From contig PBNF01000022.1 of the NCBI GenBank assembly GCA_002722995.1, forward strand, positions 1 to 61,295: 61,295 nucleotides of DNA, in the 5' to 3' direction. Source of the stretch: Legionellales bacterium. GTDB lineage: Bacteria; Pseudomonadota; Gammaproteobacteria; Comchoanobacterales; Comchoanobacteraceae. The position numbers were made by a program, and so were the translations under genes. A model generated the notes under the pieces. That model was not told where the DNA came from. It searched no databases and saw only the letters and a program-made list of their open reading frames with translations. This document shows, piece by piece, positions 18,614 to 27,909 of this stretch (position 1 is the first letter of the stretch; each line of letters starts with the position of its first letter).

Positions 18614-19634
18614 AAGTACGCTCCAATGCTCGAATACGTCGAGCCCATTCATCTAACTTAGCCAAATGCAAACAACTTCGCTTCCATTGCGTAATAGGCT
18701 GAATTGGATTGCCTCCATAGACACCTGGTTTCTCAATATCTTGAGCAACACCACTCCCCCCAGCTAACATGACATGATCCGTAATATTCACATGATCTGC
18801 CACGCCTGTTTTACCCCCTAAAACACAGTGTGAACCGATCGTGACACTCCCGCTAATCCCCACACAACCACAAATCAAAGTATGTGCCCCAATGTTTGTA
18901 TTGTGTCCAATTTGAACTTGATTATCACACTTAACACCCTCTCCAATCAAAGTGTCACCCAAAGCCCCTCGATCAATCGTACAATTGGCTCCAATAACGA
19001 CATGATCTCCTAAGCGAACAGTCCCTAACTGCGGCACTTCACACCACCGCTGAGTTTCATCCAGAACAAAACCAAAACCCGCTTTACCGATGATGGCCCC
19101 CGCATGAAGAATACAATGATGCCCCACTTGAACCCCATCATACAGTCGAACATGCTCAAATATGTGTGAACCTGCTCCAATGGATACACCTTCACCCAGC
19201 ACACAACCTGCTTCAATGACAACATCTGCACCCACTTGACATCCTGCTCCAATGATACAAGCCGGCCCCACAAAAGCAGTTGGGTCAACCTGTGCGTCCG
19301 GAGCAATGATGGCAGTGCTTGAAATGCCCGAACATCTAGCAGGTGTTTTAAACAACCATTGCAATAAGCGAGCGAACGCTAACCTTGGCTGAGGCACAAC
19401 AATTGCATGATGCGGGCATTGTGAAGCGAACGCATCCGTCACAAGGACTACACCTGCTTTTGAATCACCTAAAGTGTTCTGTTTCGCTGGCTCACAAAAA
19501 GCCAGGGCTTCTTCAGTGGCTACATCTAATGAAGCAACCGCTTGAATTAAAGCATTTCCGGATCCAACCACAATTCCTGACACATGGTCAGCCAATGCTT
19601 GGACAGTCATCGCTTGATCAAGTGCTTTCATCAT
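18606..19634 (-). CDS. lpxD: UDP-3-O-acylglucosamine N-acyltransferase
   Basis: Third step of lipid A synthesis, N-acylation of UDP-3-O-acyl-GlcN. The 342-aa product has an N-terminal uridine-binding domain, a beta-helix of hexapeptide repeats (about residues 100-300, for example IGANCTIDRGALGDTLIGEG), the catalytic His segment QIGHNTNIGAHTLICG, and a C-terminal helix. It lies 23 bases after skp and overlaps fabZ. Lipid A genes are therefore partly present, although lpxB and lpxC are not in the window. Confidence 0.95.
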   Translation of the reverse strand: MMKALDQAMTVQALADHVSGIVVGSGNALIQAVASLDVATEEALAFCEPAKQNTLGDSKAGVVLVTDAFASQCPHHAIVVPQPRLAFARLLQWLFKTPARCSGISSTAIIAPDAQVDPTAFVGPACIIGAGCQVGADVVIEAGCVLGEGVSIGAGSHIFEHVRLYDGVQVGHHCILHAGAIIGKAGFGFVLDETQRWCEVPQLGTVRLGDHVVIGANCTIDRGALGDTLIGEGVKCDNQVQIGHNTNIGAHTLICGCVGISGSVTIGSHCVLGGKTGVADHVNITDHVMLAGGSGVAQDIEKPGVYGGNPIQPITQWKRSCLHLAKLDEWARRIRALERTCE

Positions 19635-19657
19635 CCACTCGCCACCTTAAATGAGCT

Positions 19658-20155
19658 TTACTTAAATTGTTGCTGAACAGATTGTGTTAAATTATAGGTT
19701 GGGTTGACATATAGCACTTCACCATTTTGATCTAACACTAACGATAAATGCTTAGCTTTTGCAAGCTTAGCAGCAATGCCCTTAAGGTCTGAGTAGACTG
19801 ACCCCATCACCGCTTGCTGAGCTTTCATCACCTGCTGAGAAAAAGCCAATTGCTTTTGACGTAATGTTTGCTCACGCTTTAATAAGCTGCTCTCTAATGC
19901 TGCTTTTTTTTGTGCAGATAATACGGGAGCCTCTTGATGAGAACGCTTGACATCATTCATTAATGTTTTGCGTTCGGCTAATAAGGCTTCATTGCGTGCT
20001 GAGAACTGACTTTTCAATTGAGATGAAGCTTCTTTTAATCGTGACGATTGCTTCAAGATTGATTTAGTATCGACCACACCAACTGAGAAATCACTTGCCC
20101 AAACAGACATGCACGAACACAGTACCGACAACACACAATATGATTTAAACTTCAT
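19658..20155 (-). CDS. skp: Periplasmic chaperone Skp/OmpH
   Basis: Periplasmic holdase for outer-membrane proteins delivered to the Bam complex. The 165-aa product has a signal peptide (MKFKSYCVLSVLCSCMSVWA), a short beta segment (SVGVVDTKSIL), a long charged coiled-coil arm of about 75 residues, and a C-terminal strand with LVLDQNGEVLYVNP. ATG 20155 is chosen because it begins the signal peptide and has GAGG nine bases upstream. Its location between bamA and lpxD is the standard gammaproteobacterial order. Confidence 0.9.
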   Translation of the reverse strand: MKFKSYCVLSVLCSCMSVWASDFSVGVVDTKSILKQSSRLKEASSQLKSQFSARNEALLAERKTLMNDVKRSHQEAPVLSAQKKAALESSLLKREQTLRQKQLAFSQQVMKAQQAVMGSVYSDLKGIAAKLAKAKHLSLVLDQNGEVLYVNPTYNLTQSVQQQFK

Positions 20156-20475
20156 AATAAACCCTCGTTCAAATAAAGCCATCAGTTTAGCATAAGGCTC
20201 TAAAAAAAATCACCCTAAATTTCAAATCAATCAGCACTAAGCTGATCAAGACAAGTGAGTCATTGATCAATTGATCGACATCATTAGCGCTTAAGATTCA
20301 AAATCACAATAGAGCTCATGCAGCACTACATTTAACTCAACTCGCACATAGGGCCTTTTAAATCATTCACATTGCGACATGACTGGACTGCCCTAACAGA
20401 GTGATGGCTTTTAACCCTTAAGCATGTAATATTCGAACAGATAGATCTATTGATCCCCCTTCCCTTCGATACACG
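20156..20475. other. bamA-skp intergenic region with palindromes
   Basis: A 320-base gap, unusually long for bamA-skp. It contains the perfect 12-bp palindrome GATCAATTGATC (20265-20276) and a 6-bp stem ATCAGC/GCTGAT with a five-base loop (20230-20246), which could be a weak attenuator after bamA. No gene is supported. A skp promoter probably lies just upstream of 20155, but no clear -35/-10 pair is visible. Confidence 0.35.
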
Positions 20476-22746
20476 TCATAAAACCGTGCCCAATTCGAAG
20501 GAAAAAGTTTCTTTTCGATCCCCAGATCGAACATTAAGCGGGAATCCAAGTGATAAGACAATAGGCACCAATGCAGTACGCCACTGAACGGCTACCCCAG
20601 CTGCATAACGAATATTTGAAGTGTCTAAAGAGCGCTGCCCCAAAGCCCCCACATCAAAAAATAACACTGTACGGACATCTTCACTGAACCACTGAGGCGT
20701 AATCAATCCTGCGCTTGCATGCGTTTGAACAGAGCCCCCAATCGCACGACCTTCTGAGTCATGAGGCCCTAAACTATTCGCAGAAAAACCTCTGATCGTT
20801 TGCATCCCACCTAAAAAATAATTTTTAAAGAAAGGTAATCCAGGGCCATATTGACCATATCCTCGACCATAACCCATGCCTCCACTTAATTGAACAATCC
20901 AATCTGTTGATTGAATCGGCTTAAACCAATTAGCCTCTGCTGAAAGTTTAAAAAACTTTAAAGCATTAGGCATAGGCAGCCCTAACTCTGAACGAACACT
21001 CATCATTGTTCCTTGATGCGGAAAAATCATTTCATCTAAGTGATCATAAGCCCATGCACCCAAGACAGCGAACTCAGCGAAATGTGTTCCCTTTTTCCTT
21101 ACAAAATCAAGAATCGAATCTGCCGCATTGGCTTGCACATCGACATGCGTCTGGGCAACACTTGCACCAAGTGTCACGCGTTGATGTGCGCTCACAGGAA
21201 TTCCATATTTCAAACTCACACCGACCCCTTCGGTTTTATAAGCAGAAATGTTGTTTTTTGAAGGATTAGAATGTGATGCATAGACACTGATATCTTGACT
21301 GATTCCAGTGTCTCTGAAGTAAGGGTTAAATAACCTGAGGTGAATATCTTTAGACGTGACTGTTCGCGTGGCGGAAAAATCAACCCCATACCCTGAGCCC
21401 AGCAAGCTGCGATGGCTAAAATTCAGCTGAACAAGCGCTCCATTATCAGAACCATAACCCGCAGCAACCCCCATTGAGACAGAAGGCGCTTCAGTGATAA
21501 AACAATCTAAATCTAAAAGATCGCTTGAATGTTTAATCCAATGTGGCGTGCATTGTGCATTACGAATATAGCCTAAATTATTAATCTTACGCGTCGACTC
21601 TTGAACAAGCTTTGATGAAAACACACTGGATTCATATTGTACAAATTCTCTCCTTAGCACATGATCTTGTGTGATTGCATTTCCAAAAAATCGAATGCGC
21701 CGCACCGTCATTAAAGGCCCAGGGTTGACCATAATGATGACTTGCGCCGTATGGTGAGCTCGATCTAGCTTTAGACGAGGCTGAATGGAAGCCTGTGCGT
21801 ATCCACGGTCTAAAAAATCGTCTGAGACTGCACGAATAAATGCAAGCACTTGATCGTGACGATATGTCTCACCTAGAGGGATTGCTTTTAATTGAGTTGT
21901 AAAACGATTTGCTTGAGGAGCATTGGGAGCGAATTTCAACACAGTTAAACGATAAGGTTGCCCCTCTTGAACCTTAAAATGAACACGCATTTGATCGGGC
22001 TCAGCCGGTAAACCCTCTTTCGGATGCGCTGTAATGTTAACATCCAAAAAACCATGATTTAAGTAGTCATTTTTTAATCGATCAACGGCTTGATCTAAAG
22101 CTTGTCTAGAATACTGATTGTTTCCTGATAAAAAAGACCAAAACCCCGGTTTAAAATCAACTTGATTCAACAGGTCCTCTGTTTGACGTTTTTGGTTACC
22201 TGAAAAAGTCACTGCTTTGACTTTTAATACGCTGCTTTCATGGACCCCAAAAATGACCTCAACTTTTTGACTGCCCTTGTTTCTAACCTCAGCTTTAATT
22301 GTGGTCTTAAATTGTCCCTTAGATTGATAAAGCTCTAGCAATGCTTGACGCACCTGTTCAATTTGACGAGGCTGATACACTTGCCCTGCGGTCAGATTAA
22401 ATGCTTTAAAAACTTTTTGAATATCTTCAGATTTTAGAGCCTCGGCCCCTGAAACATTTAAAAATGAAATCACAGGACGTTCAATCACTTGAACGTGTAA
22501 AACAGTGCCTACACGCTTAAATTGAACATCTTTAAATAACCCTGATTGATATAAACGCTTAAGGGCAGCAGTTAACTGTTGTGAGCTTACTGTTTGACCG
22601 GCATGAAGGTTTAAATATTGATCAAACTTTACACGCTCAACAGTATGTAACCCCTTAACCTCAATCTTTTCAAATTGAACATTCAATGCAGCAAATACTG
22701 GCATTAAAATAAAAAATAATAAAATAACACATTGTTTAAACTTCAA
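20476..22746 (-). CDS. bamA: Outer membrane assembly factor BamA
   Basis: Core of the Bam machine that inserts beta-barrel proteins in the outer membrane. The 756-aa product has a signal peptide (about residues 1-19), five POTRA domains to about residue 415, and an Omp85 16-strand barrel with the lid/loop motif region IRGFSANSLGP. An AGGGG ribosome binding site precedes the ATG. The protein ends SFELGTVL; the usual final aromatic residue is replaced by Leu. Dxr and RseP genes, usually just upstream, are absent; the Fic gene stands there in the opposite orientation. Confidence 0.95.
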   Translation of the reverse strand: MKFKQCVILLFFILMPVFAALNVQFEKIEVKGLHTVERVKFDQYLNLHAGQTVSSQQLTAALKRLYQSGLFKDVQFKRVGTVLHVQVIERPVISFLNVSGAEALKSEDIQKVFKAFNLTAGQVYQPRQIEQVRQALLELYQSKGQFKTTIKAEVRNKGSQKVEVIFGVHESSVLKVKAVTFSGNQKRQTEDLLNQVDFKPGFWSFLSGNNQYSRQALDQAVDRLKNDYLNHGFLDVNITAHPKEGLPAEPDQMRVHFKVQEGQPYRLTVLKFAPNAPQANRFTTQLKAIPLGETYRHDQVLAFIRAVSDDFLDRGYAQASIQPRLKLDRAHHTAQVIIMVNPGPLMTVRRIRFFGNAITQDHVLRREFVQYESSVFSSKLVQESTRKINNLGYIRNAQCTPHWIKHSSDLLDLDCFITEAPSVSMGVAAGYGSDNGALVQLNFSHRSLLGSGYGVDFSATRTVTSKDIHLRLFNPYFRDTGISQDISVYASHSNPSKNNISAYKTEGVGVSLKYGIPVSAHQRVTLGASVAQTHVDVQANAADSILDFVRKKGTHFAEFAVLGAWAYDHLDEMIFPHQGTMMSVRSELGLPMPNALKFFKLSAEANWFKPIQSTDWIVQLSGGMGYGRGYGQYGPGLPFFKNYFLGGMQTIRGFSANSLGPHDSEGRAIGGSVQTHASAGLITPQWFSEDVRTVLFFDVGALGQRSLDTSNIRYAAGVAVQWRTALVPIVLSLGFPLNVRSGDRKETFSFELGTVL

Positions 22747-22933
22747 AATAAACCCCTAAATAGCATTTAAAAATTCGCCCAATTTTCATTAACTATTATG
22801 ATCATCTTGACCATTTGACCATGATTTCAAACTTGAATCAATCTAGAAATGCGCTTGAATTAAATCCGCTCATATCATAAAACCTTAATCTTTCTATATT
22901 ATTCTATTTATTTTTAAATTAAACCAAAGAATC

Positions 22934-24076
22934 ATGTCACCCAGTCTTTTTATCTTATTGTGCATTGGCCTTGGATCAATTTATTTCTTCCAGAGAAACA
23001 CAGACGCTCATGAGCCGCTTGCTTCAGATCATGCTCTAGATTCTATCTGGACAATGGACACATCAGCTTTACAGTCTATCTGGAACTGTTAACCTATTTT
23101 AGACGACCTGATCTATGATTGTGGATTTAATCACTACAAACAAACTTTTCAAGATCATGAACCCAATTATCATCAACTCACTCGAGCTGCACTAAATGAT
23201 GCCCTTGAACACACATCCCCTGTCGATCTACAGTTCATATTACGTATTCATAAAAATGCTATGACGGATTTGCAATACGGATCAGAACCCGCAAGTGGAC
23301 ACTATATCCCTGGAACTTTTTCAAATATAAACACAATGCTCTCAGTTACACTTTCACAAGAAGCTATTTTGGTCTATGATGAATTAAAGAGATTCGCACA
23401 ACAATTTGGTTGTCAATTATTATGTTCTAAAGATTCCTGGGATATACACCATAACATTGAACATCTACACGAAGGGCAGCAAGAAAACATTGGAAAAGAA
23501 GTCGATCACCTCTTAACGCATTATCATACTGAGATGAAAAGCATTGATGCTCAACTTGACCCTCAAACACAACAACAACAACAACGATTAAGGCATATTT
23601 GTCATTTAATACAACAACTTGAACGCTTTCACCCTTTTACAGATGGAAATGGCCGCACCTTTAGAAATATTTTACTCAATCATTTACTCAAGCAAAATGG
23701 ATTCCCACCTGCACTACAATACAATACGTCACATGTTGAGATGTATAGCCTAGATGATTATTGCAAAGATGTTCAATATAGCATGCTGACTGCACAAACA
23801 TTTAAAGTGGCTTATGATCAAAACCCAATCAATGAAGCATTATTCCATAAACTTATTAGAAGTATTGCTCTTAGGACATTAGATAATCCCAAATATTTAG
23901 ATCAAGCCATCGCATGGATGACAGCACTTCATCAAAATTTTCATGGAAATGTTGATGCTGTCACACAATCGATTCTAGCAACACCTCAACCATTAGATAA
24001 CACCCCCGCTCCAGTCATGCCAATGACCGGACATTCAATGGCTTTATCCTCTGATACACCAACCTACAAGCCTTAA
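22934..24076 (+). pseudogene. Fic-domain protein gene with in-frame TAA
   Basis: Fic enzymes usually transfer AMP from ATP to hydroxyl side chains of target proteins. The clean frame starts at ATG 23261 (271 aa) and holds the canonical motif HPFTDGNGRTFRN at 23630-23668. The same frame continues upstream to ATG 22934 and is plainly coding: a hydrophobic N-terminus (SLFILLCIGLGSIYFF) and, just before 23261, the Fic-type helix LQFILRIHKNAM. A TAA at 23090-23092 interrupts it at codon 53. No other ATG lies between the TAA and 23261. I infer a nonsense-broken gene. A protein from 23261 would keep the active motif but lose the anchor and the start of the fold. Gln-rich stretch near residues 100-108 of the short form. 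Probably a host-directed protein originally. Confidence 0.75.
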
Positions 24077-24133
24077 ATATTAAGACTTATAAACATATCT
24101 AATGATGGTTGATTAAAGATCGATTCAATTCAA

Positions 24134-24973
24134 TTAAACCCATATCTGCCACAATGCAGCCATCATCGGCACTGCAATGATCAGGCCATCAATACGATCC
24201 AATACACCCCCATGACCTGGGATTAAAGTTCCACTGTCCTTCACTCCACACCGTCTTTTTAAAGCACTTTCCCACAAATCACCCACAACAGCGCCCCAAG
24301 CAGCTACACCACCGAGGATTGCTGCCTGCCAAACAAATCGAACGCCCCCATGATGCAACACTGGTAAACTGATGATTGCAAAGAGCATGGTCACAATAAC
24401 AGCGCCACAGGTTCCTTCAAAGGTCTTTCCAGGGCTGATAGGTGCAAAACAATGGTATCGCCCCCAACGCTTACCAATCAAATAAGCCATACTATCAGTC
24501 AACCCAACCAGGCTTAGATTCCAAATTAAAAGAGTAGGGCCTAAGCGCCACAACTCAAGCAGTGAAAAACCAAAACAGCTCATTAAAATCATGGCATGAA
24601 CACACTCCATATGAGATGACCAGCGCCTTGAAAGGACTGAGTGTGTACATTTAAAATATAATAAGACAAGGGTAATCAAGATCATATTTATCCAAGGCAT
24701 CCAGAGCATCACACCTTGGTAGACCTGTCTAATATCTGAGCCAGATAGATCATATACAATTGACATCCCAAGGAATATTAGCGCAATGCTGACAGCCTTT
24801 AAGGCAGACATCCGCGCCACAGCAGCCGGTTGCATACAGAGCCACTCAAAGACACCGTATCCAACCAACAAAGCAGTGATCCAAATCGCTGCCGCTTTAA
24901 GGCCATAAACCACACATAGCAGCCCAATGATTAAAACAATGGCTGAACGCATCCTTTGTTGCAATTCATTCAT
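24134..24973 (-). CDS. cdsA: Phosphatidate cytidylyltransferase
   Basis: Inner-membrane enzyme that makes CDP-diacylglycerol from phosphatidate and CTP, feeding phospholipid synthesis. The 279-aa product has about eight hydrophobic segments and the C-terminal signature SALKRRCGVKDSGTLIPGHG followed by GVLDRID. The start overlaps the uppS stop (ATGA). Normal length and standard position between uppS and the usual dxr/rseP site. Confidence 0.95.
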   Translation of the reverse strand: MNELQQRMRSAIVLIIGLLCVVYGLKAAAIWITALLVGYGVFEWLCMQPAAVARMSALKAVSIALIFLGMSIVYDLSGSDIRQVYQGVMLWMPWINMILITLVLLYFKCTHSVLSRRWSSHMECVHAMILMSCFGFSLLELWRLGPTLLIWNLSLVGLTDSMAYLIGKRWGRYHCFAPISPGKTFEGTCGAVIVTMLFAIISLPVLHHGGVRFVWQAAILGGVAAWGAVVGDLWESALKRRCGVKDSGTLIPGHGGVLDRIDGLIIAVPMMAALWQIWV

Positions 24974-25692
24974 GATGAGCTATCCGCATACATCTCACGA
25001 CCTCCAAAACGACGCTGACGAGCATTAAACACTTCAAAAGCTTGATCTAAATGTGATTCTTTAAAATCAGGCCATAATACTTCTGAAAAAAAGAGCTCTG
25101 TGTAAGCGCAATGCCATAACATAGAATTACTGAGGCGCTGCTCTTGACCCGTTCGAATCAATAAATCTGGAGCTTGAATGGATGATTGCATCCAAGATTC
25201 AATGGCTTCATTCGAAGGCCATGTACTTGAAGATTTATCATTGAATTGTTTGGATACAAAATGGCGAACACACTCAGCCACATGCCAATGCCCACTATAG
25301 TTCAATGCCAGATTAAGCTGCATACGATCAAATTCAGCTGTTTCAGATTCAGCGGCCAACAACGCCTTAGCCAACGATTCTGGGAAAACTGAAACATCAC
25401 CTAAAATGCGCAGGCTAATTTGATGCTCAATCAAATCATTTAATTGTGTCTGTATGGCATGACTTAAAATTTCAAACAAGGCTTTAATTTCTAAACGCGC
25501 ACGGCGCTTCAGATTATCTTGACTTAAGACAAATAATGTTAATGTAGGAATGCCTTTTTTTAAGCACCACTCAATGAGTTTAAAGGCTGTTTTTTGACCC
25601 TCAAGATGCCCTTGATATCCAGTCAAATGACGCTGAACCGCCCAACGGTGGTTACCATCCATAATAACAGCTAAGTGATGTGGCACTTTCAT
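24970..25692 (-). CDS. uppS: Undecaprenyl diphosphate synthase
   Basis: Cis-prenyltransferase that makes the C55 lipid carrier for peptidoglycan and other surface polymers. The 240-aa product starts HHLAVIMDGNHRWA with the catalytic Asp; the usual GNGRW reads GNHRW here. It also has the GHLEGQ region, SGHWHVAECV and the C-terminal DLLIRTGQEQRLSNSMLWHCAYTE-type segment. Follows frr closely. Confidence 0.95.
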   Translation of the reverse strand: MKVPHHLAVIMDGNHRWAVQRHLTGYQGHLEGQKTAFKLIEWCLKKGIPTLTLFVLSQDNLKRRARLEIKALFEILSHAIQTQLNDLIEHQISLRILGDVSVFPESLAKALLAAESETAEFDRMQLNLALNYSGHWHVAECVRHFVSKQFNDKSSSTWPSNEAIESWMQSSIQAPDLLIRTGQEQRLSNSMLWHCAYTELFFSEVLWPDFKESHLDQAFEVFNARQRRFGGREMYADSSS

Positions 25693-25728
25693 ATTAGTCG
25701 CTCACACATGACCTCAACCTCTGTTTGG

Positions 25729-26283
25729 TTACAATGAACGCAAGTCTGCTTCCTTCTCAGAAATCATTGCTTCAATTTTTTGGATAAACTGATCGGTTAG
25801 CTTTTGAACCTCAACTTGTCCTTGACGCTCTTCATCTTCGCTCAATGCTTTATCTTTTTTGAGGTTTTTTAATGTATCCAGGGCATCCCGTCTTGCATTT
25901 CTAATGGACACTTTGCTTGATTCACCTTCTGATTTAACCAATTTGATAAAATCAAGACGACGCTCTTGCGTTAAGGGTGGCATAGGAATTCTCATTAACT
26001 GACCATTGACAACAGGATTCAAACCTAAATCTGAACTCATAATAGCTTTTTCTACCGCCGAAATTTGAGATTTATCCCATACTGAAACGGCCAATGTTCT
26101 TGCATCCTCAGCCGTAATTGAAGCCACTTGAGATAACGGCATATCTGAACCATATACATTGACCTTAATGGATTCAATTAAACTTGGGTGTGCTCGGCCT
26201 GTTCTAATTTTAGACAATGAAACCTCGGTGGCTTCTAGTGTCTTCTGCATTTGAAGGGTTGCTTGACTCATCACTTCATTCAT
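25729..26283 (-). CDS. frr: Ribosome recycling factor
   Basis: Splits post-termination ribosomes together with EF-G. The 184-aa product has the family features: [31 protein letters not shown], and the long C-terminal helix with [20 protein letters not shown]. The ATG at 26283 has GGAG nine bases upstream and overlaps pyrH by 8 bases. Confidence 0.97.
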   Translation of the reverse strand: MNEVMSQATLQMQKTLEATEVSLSKIRTGRAHPSLIESIKVNVYGSDMPLSQVASITAEDARTLAVSVWDKSQISAVEKAIMSSDLGLNPVVNGQLMRIPMPPLTQERRLDFIKLVKSEGESSKVSIRNARRDALDTLKNLKKDKALSEDEERQGQVEVQKLTDQFIQKIEAMISEKEADLRSL

Positions 26284-27013
26284 CTATATTCACTCCAGCA
26301 TCTACTAAGGTTCCTTCATCTTCTCCCCGAATCACTCGGAGCAAGGCGCCTGGTTTTAACATATTAAAGACACGAATTGGCATACCGTGATCTCGACATT
26401 GACAAAATGCAGCCAAATCCATCACACCAAATTCTCCTGATAAAGCTTGTTGATAGGTCAAATGACTATATCGCTCAGCTTGGGGATTCATCGCAGGATC
26501 TGCTGCATAGATACCATCTACATTTGTTGCCTTTAATAAGACATCTGCTCCGACCTCAATGCCCCTTAGACTTGCAGCCGAATCAGTGGTGACTAATGGC
26601 GTTCCAGTCCCTGCTGCAAAAATAACAATACGCCCGACGCCTAAATGATGAATCGCTTTTCGACGATCATAATGATCCACCATACCACTCATTGGGATAG
26701 CTGACATGATACGTGTTGATAAATCGCGACGCTCAAAGACATCTCGCATTGCAAGGGCATTCATGAGTGTCGCCAACATGCCCATATGGTCACCTGAAAT
26801 GCGATCAATCCCTAGTTTAGAAAGCACTGCGCCTCGAAAAAGATTTCCACCCCCTATAACCACACCAACCTGAACCCCTAAATCGTGTATCTCTAAGATT
26901 TCAGATGCTATTTTCTCTAAAATTTGAGGGTCAATTGTCAAGGCAGTGTTACCTGCTAGTGCTTCACCACTCAACTTTAAAATGATGCGTTTATATTTCA
27001 CAGCATTTGACAT
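26276..27013 (-). CDS. pyrH: Uridylate kinase
   Basis: Phosphorylates UMP to UDP; bacterial hexameric amino acid kinase fold. The 245-aa product begins [20 protein letters not shown] and has [48 protein letters not shown] and [13 protein letters not shown] chose ATG 27013 (AGGA upstream) and reject the 22-residue extension to 27079, which does not match the family and runs into tsf. Confidence 0.97.
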   Translation of the reverse strand: MSNAVKYKRIILKLSGEALAGNTALTIDPQILEKIASEILEIHDLGVQVGVVIGGGNLFRGAVLSKLGIDRISGDHMGMLATLMNALAMRDVFERRDLSTRIMSAIPMSGMVDHYDRRKAIHHLGVGRIVIFAAGTGTPLVTTDSAASLRGIEVGADVLLKATNVDGIYAADPAMNPQAERYSHLTYQQALSGEFGVMDLAAFCQCRDHGMPIRVFNMLKPGALLRVIRGEDEGTLVDAGVNIDE

Positions 27014-27044
27014 GATCGATCCTTTTAATGCCTGATGCAGGCGT

Positions 27045-27881
27045 TCACCCTGACACAGCCCCCAACACAAAAAGTTCAAAGCTCATCACTTGTCCTTTCG
27101 AAGGTTTCAGCAATTCACTGACGGTAACGTCTGGATTTTTAACAAAAGGTTGTGCCAATAAAGTGTTTTCTTGCAAGAACTTTTTCACACGGCCTTCAAC
27201 CATCCGTGTTTTAATGTCTTCAGGTTTCCCGCTTTCATCTGCCTGCGCTTGATACACTGCACGCTCTTGAGCCAATACATCCGAATCACAATCTGATTCA
27301 TCTACAGCAATAGGTTGATTGGCGGTCACATGCATGGCTAAATCCTTACCTAAATCAAGCTCGTTCACATTTAATGTAAGCAACACACCCAGTCGGCCTC
27401 CATGCACGTAATGCGCAACCACTCCTCCTTCTGGAGCTTGGAACTTGACCATTCTTCGAACTTGGATATTTTCACCAATCTTTGCAATCAAAGCCTTACG
27501 CAAATCTTCAACTGTTTCGCCTGAATCAGTTTGAACGGATGCAAGCGCTGAAGCATCTTCAGCATCTGAATCCATTGCAGCCGACAACGCTGAATCTACA
27601 AATGTTTTAAAGTGCTCATCTCTTGCAACAAAATCTGTTTCAGAATTCACTTCAAGCATCACAGCAGCCGTGGCATCTGAATTTGCCAATACCGCAACAA
27701 CACCCTCACTGGCCAAGCGATCTTGTTTTTTATCAGCTTTAAGCGCGCCTGACTGCCTGAGCAACGCTTGTGCAGCCTTAAGGTCTCCATTCGATTCAGC
27801 TAATGCTTTTTTACATTCCATTAAGCCACAACTGGTTGCTTTTCTTAAGGCCATCACTGTACTTGCACTGATCTCACTCAT
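27045..27881 (-). CDS. tsf: Translation elongation factor Ts
   Basis: GDP/GTP exchange factor for EF-Tu. The 278-aa product has the UBA-like N-terminal domain ([19 protein letters not shown]), the EF-Tu contact motif [13 protein letters not shown], and the two core subdomains. AAGGAG nine bases before the ATG. Co-directional with rpsB 28 bases upstream. Confidence 0.97.
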   Translation of the reverse strand: MSEISASTVMALRKATSCGLMECKKALAESNGDLKAAQALLRQSGALKADKKQDRLASEGVVAVLANSDATAAVMLEVNSETDFVARDEHFKTFVDSALSAAMDSDAEDASALASVQTDSGETVEDLRKALIAKIGENIQVRRMVKFQAPEGGVVAHYVHGGRLGVLLTLNVNELDLGKDLAMHVTANQPIAVDESDCDSDVLAQERAVYQAQADESGKPEDIKTRMVEGRVKKFLQENTLLAQPFVKNPDVTVSELLKPSKGQVMSFELFVLGAVSG

Positions 27882-27909
27882 ACTCTCATACTCCTTATCT
27901 TAAAATCGT

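Noticed and set aside
20265..20276. Palindrome GATCAATTGATC as an origin or attachment site
   Set aside because: Isolated short palindrome with no repeats, DnaA boxes or integrase nearby.
8215..23092. Genome-wide recoding of TAA as an amino acid
   Set aside because: Housekeeping genes in the window use TAA as a normal terminator (for example ald and rpsB regions), so nonsense mutation is more likely than recoding.
27014..27079. N-terminal extension of PyrH
   Set aside because: Overlaps tsf and does not match the family; ATG 27013 has a good ribosome binding site.
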